From Thiosocius sp965601425 (GTDB lineage: Bacteria; Pseudomonadota; Gammaproteobacteria; Chromatiales; Chromatiaceae), in contig CBFCWF010000102.1 in NCBI GenBank assembly GCA_965601425.1, positions 1 through 14,240 of the forward strand: 14,240 bases of DNA. Direction: 5' to 3'. Below are positions 1 through 6,911 of the stretch, piece by piece. The notes below the pieces were generated by a model. The model was not told the origin of the DNA and searched no databases. It saw only the letters and a list, made by a program, of their open reading frames with translations. A program made the translations under genes and the position numbers. The first letter of the stretch is position 1. The number at the start of each line of letters is the position of its first letter.

Positions 1-25
1 AACCCGCGGCCAGGCCGCACCTCCA

Positions 26-634
26 ATGACAGCGTCACGCAGCACCCAGCTCGATTACCTGCGCCACGGCGAGCCAAGCGGCGGCAGCCGATTCCGCGGC
101 AATGGTGTCGACGACCCCCTGTCCGAGAAAGGCTGGCAACAGATGCGTGACACGACCGCTGGGATCATCGGCTGGCAGCGGGTGATCAGTTCACCGATGC
201 GCCGCTGCCGTGAGTTTGCCGACTGGCTGGCCACCGGGCGTGGCATTCCGCTCGAGGTAGTGTCCGACCTGCGCGAGGTCGGGTTCGGCGCCTGGGAAGG
301 CATGCAGCGCGACCGGTTGCGCACCGAGCGCACCACCGAGTACGACGCCTTTTACCGCGACCCGGTGCGCAATCGCCCCGCCGGCGCCGAACCGCTCGAT
401 GCGTTCGGTTCGCGCGTAGCCGCGACCTTTGACCGGCTGCTCGACGCTTACGCGGGAGAGCACCTGCTGGTCGTCTGCCATGCCGGCGTCATCCGGGCCA
501 TGCTCGGGCACGTCGCCCGGCTGCCGGCGACCCATTGGTACCGCACCGAGGTCGACCACGCGGCAATCACGCGTCTCGCGCACGACCGGCGCGGTGCCCG
601 TCTGGTGGCGCACAATTGGCGGCCCTCACTGTAG
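26..634 (+). CDS. cobC: Histidine phosphatase family protein, CobC-like (alpha-ribazole phosphatase candidate)
   Basis: A 202-residue phosphohistidine phosphatase of the phosphoglycerate mutase superfamily. The catalytic LRHGEP motif sits at residues 12-17 with the nucleophile His14. SSPMRRC at 55-61 supplies the phosphate-binding Arg, FGAWEG spans 87-92, and the second histidine is His152 in VVCHAGV. The N-terminal pattern, HGEP-x-GG followed by RG and DDPLSEKGWQQM, is what I associate with CobC, which removes phosphate from alpha-ribazole 5'-phosphate in late cobalamin assembly. No other cobalamin gene is in view, so substrate and symbol are inferred. The ATG at 26 places the motif near the N-terminus as usual, but it lacks a Shine-Dalgarno and the frame is open back to the window edge, so a further upstream start is possible. 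A general phosphatase is the alternative. Confidence 0.8.
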   Translation: MTASRSTQLDYLRHGEPSGGSRFRGNGVDDPLSEKGWQQMRDTTAGIIGWQRVISSPMRRCREFADWLATGRGIPLEVVSDLREVGFGAWEGMQRDRLRTERTTEYDAFYRDPVRNRPAGAEPLDAFGSRVAATFDRLLDAYAGEHLLVVCHAGVIRAMLGHVARLPATHWYRTEVDHAAITRLAHDRRGARLVAHNWRPSL

Positions 635-641
635 AATGTCA

Positions 642-677
642 AGGCGCGCACGGGAATCGGTTTCCTGAGGCGCGCAC
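642..677. repeat. Direct repeat AGGCGCGCAC, two copies 26 bp apart
   Basis: The 10-mer AGGCGCGCAC occurs at 642-651 and again at 668-677, in the 69-base gap between the phosphatase and the SRPBCC gene. Between the copies lies a small inverted repeat, GGAA-TCGGT-TTCC (653-665). This could be a regulator site or chance in GC-rich sequence. No convincing promoter accompanies it. Confidence 0.3.
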
Positions 678-703
678 CCCGCCGATACTGCACGGAGACC
701 TGT

Positions 704-1240
704 ATGGCCTTTGCCCGCCTCGCGTTCCGGACACTGTTGATCCTGCTGGGCCTGCTGGTCTTGATCGGCGTGCTGCTGCCCTCGGCCTCTCAGGTCGAGC
801 GCAGCATCCTAATCGCTGCGCCAGCCGGGCGGATCTTCCCACACCTCAACGGCATGCGCGCCTTTCATGCCTGGTCGCCCTGGGCGGACGTGGATCCCGA
901 CACCCGCTATGAGTTCAGCGGACCGGACCAGGGCGTCGGCTCGCGCATGATCTGGCGGAGCGGCGACGGACGGGTGGGCCACGGCAGTCAGCAGATCACT
1001 GCCAGCATCCCGACCGAAAGGGTGGAGATGCAGCTCGAGTTCGGCGACAAGGGCGACGGGACTGCGGCCTTCGTTCTCGAGCCGGAGGGCGACGCGACGC
1101 GGGTGCGTTGGCAATTTCGGACCCAGTTCGGCTGGGATCTGTTCGGTCGCTACGTCGGATTGATGCTCGACAGCATGATCGGTACCGCCTACGACAAGGG
1201 ACTCAGGACGCTCAAGACCCAGATCGAACAGACACCCTGA
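704..1240 (+). CDS. Membrane-anchored SRPBCC (START/Bet v1-like) family protein
   Basis: A 178-residue protein with one hydrophobic N-terminal segment (about residues 7-26), either a membrane anchor or an uncleaved signal. A SRPBCC-type ligand-binding domain follows at about 32-172. Family hallmarks visible are the opening strand VERSILIAAPAGRIFPHLNG, the W-SPW-A-D stretch at 57-63, the GVGSRMIW turn, and a terminal helix ending in KGLRTLKTQIE. Such polyketide cyclase/dehydrase-type domains bind hydrophobic ligands, and no ligand can be named here. The ATG at 704 is preceded by GGAGA at about 694-698, which fits a ribosome site. It lies 69 bases after the phosphatase on the same strand but with no sign of coupling. 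The fold assignment is fairly safe; the function is unknown. Confidence 0.8.
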   Translation: MAFARLAFRTLLILLGLLVLIGVLLPSASQVERSILIAAPAGRIFPHLNGMRAFHAWSPWADVDPDTRYEFSGPDQGVGSRMIWRSGDGRVGHGSQQITASIPTERVEMQLEFGDKGDGTAAFVLEPEGDATRVRWQFRTQFGWDLFGRYVGLMLDSMIGTAYDKGLRTLKTQIEQTP

Positions 1241-1335
1241 TCACCGCGGACGACCGGGGCGGTAGGGTCATACGGCGCGACGGGCGGGGCATTGGCTCGG
1301 CGCGCATATCCCGAACAAGGGGGGCTACAAGCCGC

Positions 1336-1512
1336 TCAGCGCCTTGCAATGCCGATCCACAACAGGACCACGATTACCAAGCCGGCCAAGAGCCCCGGGA
1401 GCTCGCTGTCGACCCGCCACCGACCATCGGCCACCAGGAACAGGCCGCACAGGACCGTGAGCCCGAGTAATACAAAGACTGTAGCGAACCAATGCTGGCG
1501 CTGTTTCGACAT
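1336..1512 (-). CDS. Small two-helix membrane protein (hypothetical)
   Basis: A 58-residue open frame read from the ATG at 1512 back to the TGA at 1336. Two clear hydrophobic segments (about residues 8-28 and 38-56) are separated by a short charged loop containing RWRVD. The N-terminus is polar (MSKQRQHW) and the C-terminus is Arg-rich (IARR), as in small inner-membrane proteins. An upstream ATG at 1569 would add 19 residues but would run into the start of the divergent hydrolase gene, so I prefer the shorter form. No strong Shine-Dalgarno is visible; AGGG directly abuts the ATG. It is transcribed away from the MBL-fold gene with a 44-base spacer, so the two may share control. I do not recognise the family. 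Confidence 0.6.
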   Translation of the reverse strand: MSKQRQHWFATVFVLLGLTVLCGLFLVADGRWRVDSELPGLLAGLVIVVLLWIGIARR

Positions 1513-1515
1513 CCC

Positions 1516-1521
1516 TATACT
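1516..1521 (+). promoter_or_regulatory. Candidate -10 box (TATACT) for the MBL-fold gene
   Basis: TATACT matches five of six positions of the sigma-70 -10 consensus and lies about 35 bases before the ATG at 1557, in the divergent spacer. No good -35 hexamer is seen 16-18 bases upstream, so this is tentative. Confidence 0.3.
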
Positions 1522-1540
1522 TGCGGTGCTGCCGATCAAA

Positions 1541-1550
1541 AGAGGAAACC
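1541..1550 (+). promoter_or_regulatory. Shine-Dalgarno that decides the MBL-fold start
   Basis: AGAGGAAACC lies 6 bases before the ATG at 1557. The same frame has an upstream ATG at 1521, but that sits inside the TATACT box and has no ribosome site, so the downstream ATG is chosen. Confidence 0.6.
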
Positions 1551-1556
1551 GGAATA

Positions 1557-2507
1557 ATGACAGAAGCACTCGGGCACGACAGCTATCTGATAGACACCGG
1601 GCTCTACCGGCCTGGACACGCCGGCTGCTACCTGATCCGGGACCACGGAGAGCTGGCGATCATCGACACGGGCACCCAGCACTCGCTGCCACGCGTGCTC
1701 GATGCGATCGCCGCGATCGGGGCTGCGCCGGAGCAGGTGCGTTACGTGATCCCGACCCATGTGCACCTGGACCACGCGGGTGGGGCCGGCCAACTGATGC
1801 GCGCCTGTCCCGCGGCAACGCTGATCGTGCACCCGAAGGGTCAGCCACACATGATCGATCCGAGCAAGCTACAGGCCGGCGCAACCGCCGTGTACGGCGA
1901 ACAGGCCTTCCAGCGCGACTTCGGCGAGGTGCTGCCGGTCCCCGAAGAACGCACGCTCGCCGCGGCCGATCTGCAGACCTTCGCATTGGGTGATCGCGAG
2001 CTGCTTTTCCTGCACACGCCCGGACACGCGAACCATCACGGATGCCTGTTCGACCACGCCAGCGGCCACCTCTACACCGGCGACACGTTCGGTCTGGCCT
2101 ACAGCGAGTTTCGCGCCGGCGACAGCGCGTTGATTGTCGCGACCACCACCCCGGTGGCCTTCGATCCGGACGCCTGGATGCAGAGTCTGGACCACATGAT
2201 GGCGCTCAACCCAAGCGCTTGCTGCGTAACCCATTTCGGGAAGATCGACGAGCCCGCCCGCCGGGTGGACATGCTACGCGAAAGCATTCAGGCGCATGTC
2301 GCAATCGCGCTGGAAGAGGAGAAACACCCGCCCGAGGGCCGCGAGGGACGCCTGATGCAGGCGGTGGAACGCCTGCTGGTGGGCGCCGGGACTGCACACT
2401 GCGAACTGCCGGAAGGCGAGGTGCGGCAGATCTTCGCGTCGGACATCGAACTGAACGCGCAGGGGCTGCAGGTATGGCTGGCCAGGCGCGCCAAGCGTCG
2501 TTCTTAG
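1557..2507 (+). CDS. MBL-fold metallo-hydrolase (glyoxalase II-like)
   Basis: A 316-residue metallo-beta-lactamase-fold hydrolase. Metal-binding motifs are complete: THVHLDH at residues 67-73 (His68, His70, Asp72, His73), His153 in HTPGHANHH, Asp176 in YTGDTF, and His226 in CCVTHFG. Asp37 in IIDTG belongs to the early strand typical of the fold. These ligands predict a di-metal site, as in glyoxalase II and related thioester or phosphodiester hydrolases. A helical C-terminal part (about 235-316), rich in charged residues, extends beyond the core and may bind substrate or mediate dimerisation. No signal peptide is seen, so it should be cytoplasmic. It is divergent from the 58-residue membrane protein and 70 bases upstream of the DAHP synthase. 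The fold is certain; the substrate cannot be read from the sequence. Confidence 0.88.
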   Translation: MTEALGHDSYLIDTGLYRPGHAGCYLIRDHGELAIIDTGTQHSLPRVLDAIAAIGAAPEQVRYVIPTHVHLDHAGGAGQLMRACPAATLIVHPKGQPHMIDPSKLQAGATAVYGEQAFQRDFGEVLPVPEERTLAAADLQTFALGDRELLFLHTPGHANHHGCLFDHASGHLYTGDTFGLAYSEFRAGDSALIVATTTPVAFDPDAWMQSLDHMMALNPSACCVTHFGKIDEPARRVDMLRESIQAHVAIALEEEKHPPEGREGRLMQAVERLLVGAGTAHCELPEGEVRQIFASDIELNAQGLQVWLARRAKRRS

Positions 2508-2540
2508 CGCTTCGACGCACACCGAACGGGCGCGTCCCGT

Positions 2541-2546
2541 TATACT
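2541..2546 (+). promoter_or_regulatory. Candidate -10 box (TATACT) upstream of the DAHP synthase gene
   Basis: TATACT sits 32 bases before the ATG at 2578 in the 70-base gap after the MBL-fold gene, suggesting separate transcription. No clear -35 element at the right spacing and no TyrR- or TrpR-like operator that I can recognise. Confidence 0.3.
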
Positions 2547-2577
2547 CCGCGAGATTGACTGATATCGATACAGAATA

Positions 2578-3645
2578 ATGCAGCAAACAGACGACTTACG
2601 CATCCAGGCGATCCATGAGGTGGAGCCGCCTGCGGTAGTCCACGAGCGTCACCCGCTCACGGAAAAGGCCGCACAGACGGTCTTCGAGGCGCGCGATGCG
2701 ATTCACCGCATCCTCACGCGGGAGGACGACCGCTTACTGGTCGTGGTCGGGCCCTGTTCGGTGCACGATGCGGGGGCCGCGATCGACTACGCTCGGCAAC
2801 TGATCCCGGTGCGCGACCGTCTCGCGCAAGAACTGCTGATCGTCATGCGCGTCTATTTCGAGAAGCCGCGCACCACCGTGGGCTGGAAAGGCATGATCAA
2901 CGATCCGGATCTGGACGAGAGCTTCCAGATCAACAAGGGACTCAACCTCGCTCGGCAGCTGCTGTTGCAGATCAACGACATGGGACTGCCGGCCGGCACC
3001 GAATTCCTCGATCTCATCAGCCCTCAATACGTGGCCGACCTGATCAGCTGGGGCGCGATCGGCGCGCGGACTACCGAGAGCCAGGGGCACAGGGAACTCG
3101 CCTCCGGCCTGTCCTGTCCGGTCGGATTCAAGAACGGGACCGACGGCACCGTCAGCATCGCGGTGGATGCGATGCGCGCCGCGGAGCGGCCGCACGTCTT
3201 TCTGTCACTGACCAAGGCCGGGCGCTCCGCCATCTTCAACACCAGCGGCAACCCGGATACGCATATGATCCTGCGCGGCGGCAAGCGCCCGAACTACGAT
3301 ACGGAGTCAGTGGCGGAGGCGGTCGAACAGATGGTCCAGGCCGGCGTCACCCCGAATCTGATGATTGATTTCAGCCACGCGAACAGCCGCAAGCAGCACG
3401 ACAAGCAGGTCGAGGTCGGCGAAGACGTGGCCCGGCAGATCCGTCGAGGCAACCGCAACGTCATCGGCGTGATGATCGAGAGTCATTTGGTTGCAGGCCG
3501 CCAGGACCTCAACGGCAACGGAGACGGACTCATCTACGGCCAGAGCATAACCGATGCCTGTCTGGGCTGGCCGGAGAGCATGCCGCTCCTGGACAGGTTG
3601 TCGGAAGCGGTCCGACAACGTCGCGCAACGGCCGCGGAAGGATAG
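2578..3645 (+). CDS. aroG: 3-deoxy-7-phosphoheptulonate synthase, class I, AroG-like
   Basis: DAHP synthase condenses phosphoenolpyruvate with erythrose 4-phosphate, the first step of the shikimate pathway, in the cytoplasm. At 355 residues it matches the E. coli class I enzymes and lines up with remembered E. coli AroG at an offset of one residue. Visible landmarks are GPCSVHD with metal ligand Cys60, MRVYFEKPRTT with Arg91 and Lys96, SHAN with His267, and Glu301 in IESH. The Phe-pocket residues of AroG seem kept: Pro149, Gln150, Ser179, Phe208 and Ser210. The strings FLSLTK, NTSGN and DFSHANS also read as AroG rather than AroF or AroH. I infer phenylalanine feedback, with a Val-to-Phe change at residue 220 that could alter it. 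The start aligns with the family N-terminus; the ribosome site is weak. Confidence 0.95.
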   Translation: MQQTDDLRIQAIHEVEPPAVVHERHPLTEKAAQTVFEARDAIHRILTREDDRLLVVVGPCSVHDAGAAIDYARQLIPVRDRLAQELLIVMRVYFEKPRTTVGWKGMINDPDLDESFQINKGLNLARQLLLQINDMGLPAGTEFLDLISPQYVADLISWGAIGARTTESQGHRELASGLSCPVGFKNGTDGTVSIAVDAMRAAERPHVFLSLTKAGRSAIFNTSGNPDTHMILRGGKRPNYDTESVAEAVEQMVQAGVTPNLMIDFSHANSRKQHDKQVEVGEDVARQIRRGNRNVIGVMIESHLVAGRQDLNGNGDGLIYGQSITDACLGWPESMPLLDRLSEAVRQRRATAAEG

Positions 3646-3663
3646 CCCGAATCGGTAATGCTG

Positions 3664-3705
3664 GGCGCGGGTGCCACCAAACCGACGTAGCAGCCGCACC
3701 GCGCC
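3664..3705. terminator. Inverted repeat between convergent aroG and Sel1 gene, possible bidirectional terminator
   Basis: GGCGCGG(G)TGC at 3664-3674 pairs with GCACCGCGCC at 3696-3705, a 10-bp stem with one bulged G (3671) and a 21-base loop. It sits in the 97-base gap between two gene ends. No T-run follows on either side, so an intrinsic terminator is uncertain; it may only be a stable hairpin. The rest of the gap holds an 8-bp palindrome CCACGTGG (3707-3714) and nothing else I recognise. Confidence 0.35.
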
Positions 3706-3742
3706 ACCACGTGGGAGATGCGGTCCCTGGCGGGCCGTCGCC

Positions 3743-4183
3743 TCAGAAATCGTCGAAGCCAGCCCGGCGGAACCAATCCCGGGCCTTGGTCTCGTCGCGT
3801 TCGACGCCGTTGCCCTCGCGGTACATCATGCCGATCGTGGTCATCGCCCCTTGCAGCCCCTGCTCCGCGGCTTTCGTGAACCACTGGATGGCCTTTTCGC
3901 CGTTCTGCTCGACACACTCGCCTTGTAGGTACATGAACCCCAGGCCATGCTGGGCGAGCCCCATGCCCGACTCGGCCGCTGCCTTCATGTACCGATACGC
4001 CATCAGGTCGTTTTCAACCATGCCGAGTCCGTTCTGGGCCATGATCGCCATGCGGTATTGCGCCTCGGGATTGCCCTGTTCGGCGAGCGGCGCCAGCAGC
4101 CGCGTCGCCGTCGTGAAATGCTTGGATTCGAACGCAGCGATGCCGCTGCTCAGATCCATGTCCAGACCGTCATCCTGATTCAT
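3743..4183 (-). CDS. Small Sel1-repeat protein
   Basis: A 146-residue protein of Sel1-like (TPR-related, alpha-solenoid) repeats. After an N-terminal helix pair (about 8-35), three repeats are visible at about 37-72, 73-109 and 110-145. They carry the family pattern of small and aromatic residues: GNPEAQYRMA, AQHGLGFMYLQG, KAIQWFTKAAEQG, GMMYREGNGVERD and ARDWFRRAG. No signal peptide, so a cytoplasmic scaffold is likely; such repeats mediate protein contacts and the partner is unknown. The ATG at 4183 is backed by AGGAGCAGGAAACCG just upstream, and it overlaps the stop of the thioesterase-like gene as ATGA, which argues for translational coupling. The same frame is open much further upstream, but that part lies within the preceding gene and is a shadow. 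A related Sel1 gene lies at 8991-9617. Confidence 0.88.
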   Translation of the reverse strand: MNQDDGLDMDLSSGIAAFESKHFTTATRLLAPLAEQGNPEAQYRMAIMAQNGLGMVENDLMAYRYMKAAAESGMGLAQHGLGFMYLQGECVEQNGEKAIQWFTKAAEQGLQGAMTTIGMMYREGNGVERDETKARDWFRRAGFDDF

Positions 4184-4680
4184 CGGTTTCCTGCTCCTGT
4201 CGTTGCACGGCCCCGGGGCCGATAATCGGCCGGGCGAATCGCCACCCGGCAGCGGACACCGGCGCACGACCGGCCGTCGCTGTCGTAAAACGCATACTCG
4301 AACCATGGCGTGGCCCGCCCGCGCATCATCAGCTGATCCCGGATCGCCTGCTCCTGTGACGCACCGATCGAAAAACGCAACTCGAGATCGGTCTGCGCCT
4401 CGCGATGAAAATCCAGCCGCAGCTCGCGGGTCCATATCTGATAGCCCGGAAACACCCGCTGGCAGGCAAGCGCCGCGACGGGGTCGGCGAGACAGGCCAT
4501 CGCGCCGCCAAACATGCCGCCGCCCGGGTTGCGGTTCGGCCGCAGCGGCAGTAGCAAGCGCGCCTCCCGCCAACCCGCGTCCAGCGCGATCACCCGGACA
4601 CGCAAGGTCCGAAATGGCGGATACCATTCGAAACGTCGTGCCGGCGACAGCCTGCGGCGAAGAATCTCGGGCATCCGCAT
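4180..4680 (-). CDS. DUF4442 hotdog-fold protein (putative thioesterase)
   Basis: A 166-residue protein with the DUF4442 / acyl-CoA thioesterase-like hotdog pattern: RPNRNPGGGMFGGAMACLADP at about residues 47-67, in which the Asn and Gly-rich turn precedes the long central helix. The strand IWTRELRLDFHREAQTDLE follows, then FEYAFYDSDGRSCAGVRCRVAIRP at the end. Hotdog proteins of this kind usually hydrolyse or bind acyl-thioesters; the substrate is unknown. The frame extends upstream to 4911 inside glcF, so the start must be chosen. The ATG at 4680 has a GGTGGTG stretch before it and leaves a 130-base divergent spacer to glcF; a second ATG at 4674 is an alternative. Its TGA (4182-4180) overlaps the Sel1 ATG, so the two are very likely an operon. 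Confidence 0.8.
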   Translation of the reverse strand: MRMPEILRRRLSPARRFEWYPPFRTLRVRVIALDAGWREARLLLPLRPNRNPGGGMFGGAMACLADPVAALACQRVFPGYQIWTRELRLDFHREAQTDLELRFSIGASQEQAIRDQLMMRGRATPWFEYAFYDSDGRSCAGVRCRVAIRPADYRPRGRATTGAGNR

Positions 4681-4766
4681 CGTATTGCACCACCGTCGCG
4701 AGGCAGTTAAACGCCGCAAAGCAGCGGGGAATTGCGCCGGGACGCCGGCGACGAAAGCGCCGGGCA

Positions 4767-4786
4767 GGCGCGGTACACTGTGCGCC
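4767..4786 (+). promoter_or_regulatory. glcF: Candidate glcF -10 box inside a short inverted repeat
   Basis: TACACT at 4774-4779 lies 31 bases before the glcF ATG and is flanked by the arms GGCGC (4767-4771) and GCGCC (4782-4786). This could be a promoter whose -10 region overlaps an operator. No good -35 box is seen, and GC-rich arms of five bases can arise by chance. Confidence 0.3.
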
Positions 4787-4810
4787 TCCAATTTAACACG
4801 CCCAACGATC

Positions 4811-6034
4811 ATGCAGACAGCGCTTGCCGACTTCATCCGGGACACGCCCGAGGGCCGCGAGGCCGACCAGATTCTACGCGCCTGTGTCCACTGCGGTTTC
4901 TGCACCGCCACATGCCCTACCTACCTGTTGCTGGGCGACGAACTCGACGGGCCGCGCGGCCGCATCTACCAGATCAAGCAGGTACTCGAGGGCGATCCGG
5001 CCAATGCAACCGTGCGCACGCATCTCGACCGCTGCCTTGTGTGCCGGGCCTGCGAGACGACCTGCCCGTCAGGCGTCGACTACCACCGCCTGCTCGACAT
5101 CGGGCGTGAGCAGGTGGAACGGCAGGCCCCCAGGTCCGTCGGCCAGCGGCTGCTGCGGCGCCTGTTGATCGAGACGCTGGCCTACCGAAACCGTTTCAAC
5201 GCATTGCTGCGCGTCGGACAGACCGTGCGCCCGCTGCTGCCGCGCGGACTCAAACGCAATGTCCCGCCAGCCAAACGCGTACCGAAGGTCGGCCCACCGG
5301 CGAGCGCGACGCGACGTGTCTTGCTGCTCGACGGCTGCGTGCAGCCCGGGCTGGCACCCGAGATCAATGCCGCGCTGGAGCGCATTCTGCAGCACCTCGA
5401 TGTCGCGGTGCAGCATACACCGGGAGCCGGCTGCTGTGGCGCGCTGCCGCAGCATCTGAACGATATGGAACGGGCCCGCGCGATGGCCCGTCTGAACATC
5501 GATGCCTGGTACCCGGCCATCGAGCGCGGCGCCGAGGCGCTGGTCGTGACCGCAAGCGGCTGCGAGGCCCATGTGCAGGATTACCCGCGGCTGCTTGCCG
5601 GGGATCCGGACTACGCCGACAAGGCGGCGCAGTTGGCCGAGAGGCTGCGCGATCCGTTGCAACTGCTCGATGAACTGGCGCTCGACTCGCTGCCGCTGCA
5701 ACCACGCGCAGCCAGAATCGCAGTCCACACGCCGTGCACGCTGCAGCATGCGCTGCATCTGAACGGCAAGACGGAGCTGCTGCTGCAGGGGCTCGGCTAC
5801 CGACTGGCCGCGGTCGCCGACGGCCACCTGTGCTGCGGCTCGGCGGGAACCTATTCGATCCTGCAGGCGGACCTGTCACAGCGGCTGCGCGAGCGCAAGC
5901 GGCGCGCCCTGACAGGCGACCACCCGGACCTGATCGTCACCGCGAACATCGGCTGCCTGATGCACCTCGATGAGCCGGATGGCATCCCGGTGCAGCACTG
6001 GCTGAACCTGATCGCGGAAGACCTCGCTGGCTGA
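4811..6034 (+). CDS. glcF: Glycolate oxidase iron-sulfur subunit GlcF
   Basis: GlcF is the iron-sulfur subunit of membrane-associated glycolate oxidase (GlcDEF), which turns glycolate into glyoxylate and passes electrons to quinone. The protein is 407 residues, the same length as I recall for E. coli GlcF, and the start MQTALADFIR aligns with it. Two ferredoxin-type 4Fe-4S motifs are complete: CVHCGFCTATCP (Cys25, 28, 31, 35) and CLVCRACETTCP (Cys75, 78, 81, 85). Two CCG domains follow, with GCCGAL at 207-212 and LCCGSAGTY at 340-348. No stretch resembling a membrane anchor is seen. The ATG at 4811 lacks a clear Shine-Dalgarno. A longer frame opens at 4514, but it crosses the divergent gene and is not used. 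The FAD subunits GlcD and GlcE are not adjacent here. A related lactate or heterodisulfide-type subunit is unlikely. Confidence 0.93.
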   Translation: MQTALADFIRDTPEGREADQILRACVHCGFCTATCPTYLLLGDELDGPRGRIYQIKQVLEGDPANATVRTHLDRCLVCRACETTCPSGVDYHRLLDIGREQVERQAPRSVGQRLLRRLLIETLAYRNRFNALLRVGQTVRPLLPRGLKRNVPPAKRVPKVGPPASATRRVLLLDGCVQPGLAPEINAALERILQHLDVAVQHTPGAGCCGALPQHLNDMERARAMARLNIDAWYPAIERGAEALVVTASGCEAHVQDYPRLLAGDPDYADKAAQLAERLRDPLQLLDELALDSLPLQPRAARIAVHTPCTLQHALHLNGKTELLLQGLGYRLAAVADGHLCCGSAGTYSILQADLSQRLRERKRRALTGDHPDLIVTANIGCLMHLDEPDGIPVQHWLNLIAEDLAG

Positions 6035-6050
6035 CCTGCCGATCGCCCGG

Positions 6051-6872
6051 TCACCCATCGAGCCCGGCCACGACCCAGGACCGCCACTGCCCGAGTAGCT
6101 CCGGGTGCGTCGCGGCCATCGCAATGCGGGGCGCCAGCGACAGCCCGCGAAGCCAATCGCCGGCATAGTCGCCGAGCAGGCCACCGACCGCACCGCTTTC
6201 GTCCAGGATCAGTTGTCCGGCCGCATAGTCCCAGAGCTTCTGCGCGCCATGCAGGTACACCTGGCACCGTCCGGCGGCGATCCAGCACCAGTCCAGCGCG
6301 ACAGAGCCGAAACTGCGCTGGGAGCGGTAGGGTGTCGCGCGCGCCAAAGAGCGTATCAGCCCGGCGGGCAGGCGCTTGAGGTCTACCATCGCAATCGACC
6401 CGGCCAATGGCTGCGATCCGGCGGGGGCGGTCAGCGGCCTGCCGTTCAACCAGGCACCCTGGCCTCGCAGTGCGCTGAAACACTCATCGCGCGACGGGTC
6501 GTAGACGACCGCGGCCCGCGTCTCGCCGTCGACGATCAATGCCACGGACACCGCAAAGAACGGGATGCCGGCCGCGTAGTTGCTGGTACCGTCCAACGGG
6601 TCGACACACCACAGCGGCCGCTCTGGGGTCGACAGCAGGCGCTGCTGTTGGTCGGCGGTCATTTCTTCGCCGAGCAATGCCCAGGCAGGCCAACGCGCGG
6701 CCAGGTCGCGCTTCAACCGATTCTGCATTGCGAGATCCGCCTCGGTGATCAGTGAACCGTCTTTCTTCGTCTCGGCGCTGACACGCTCGAAGCGCGTGAG
6801 GAGTTCTTCTGTGGCCGCGGCCTTCACGACGTGCCGAATCAGCGCGAGGTCTGTTGTGTCGATCTCGTTCAT
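6051..6872 (-). CDS. Inositol monophosphatase family protein
   Basis: A 273-residue member of the lithium-sensitive, Mg-dependent phosphatase family (IMPase/SuhB/CysQ). Motifs in order are KKDGSLITEAD at 36-46 (metal and loop region), LLGEE at 66-70 with the metal-binding Glu, DPLDGTSNY at 91-99 with metal-binding Asp residues, and WDYAAG at 214-219 carrying the base or metal Asp215. All catalytic residues are present, so it should be active on a small sugar, inositol or nucleotide phosphate; which one cannot be told. The variant GTSNY instead of GTTNF suggests it is not a classical SuhB. The ATG at 6872 is preferred; a tandem ATG at 6875 is equally possible. It ends 16 bases from glcF tail to tail and is divergent from slt. 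Confidence 0.88.
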   Translation of the reverse strand: MNEIDTTDLALIRHVVKAAATEELLTRFERVSAETKKDGSLITEADLAMQNRLKRDLAARWPAWALLGEEMTADQQQRLLSTPERPLWCVDPLDGTSNYAAGIPFFAVSVALIVDGETRAAVVYDPSRDECFSALRGQGAWLNGRPLTAPAGSQPLAGSIAMVDLKRLPAGLIRSLARATPYRSQRSFGSVALDWCWIAAGRCQVYLHGAQKLWDYAAGQLILDESGAVGGLLGDYAGDWLRGLSLAPRIAMAATHPELLGQWRSWVVAGLDG

Positions 6873-6911
6873 CATTAATAAAGAATGCCAGGTAGCTGCC
6901 GTCAGCCTCGA

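Noticed and set aside
1292..1993. Plus-strand open frame of 233 codons
   Set aside because: Overlaps the small membrane gene and the MBL-fold gene in another frame and is Arg-rich without motifs.
2042..2586. Open frames on both strands over the end of the MBL-fold gene
   Set aside because: Arg/Pro/Gly-rich shadows in GC-rich DNA, no domain, no ribosome site.
4184..4693. Upstream extension of the small Sel1 frame
   Set aside because: This is a shadow of the DUF4442 gene; the ATGA overlap and ribosome site set the start at 4183.
4514..4810. N-terminal extension of the glcF frame
   Set aside because: It overlaps the divergent DUF4442 gene, is Arg-rich and lacks homology; the family start is at 4811.
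5069..5827. Minus-strand open frame of 252 codons
   Set aside because: Antisense to glcF, which has complete iron-sulfur and CCG motifs; no motif in the antisense product.
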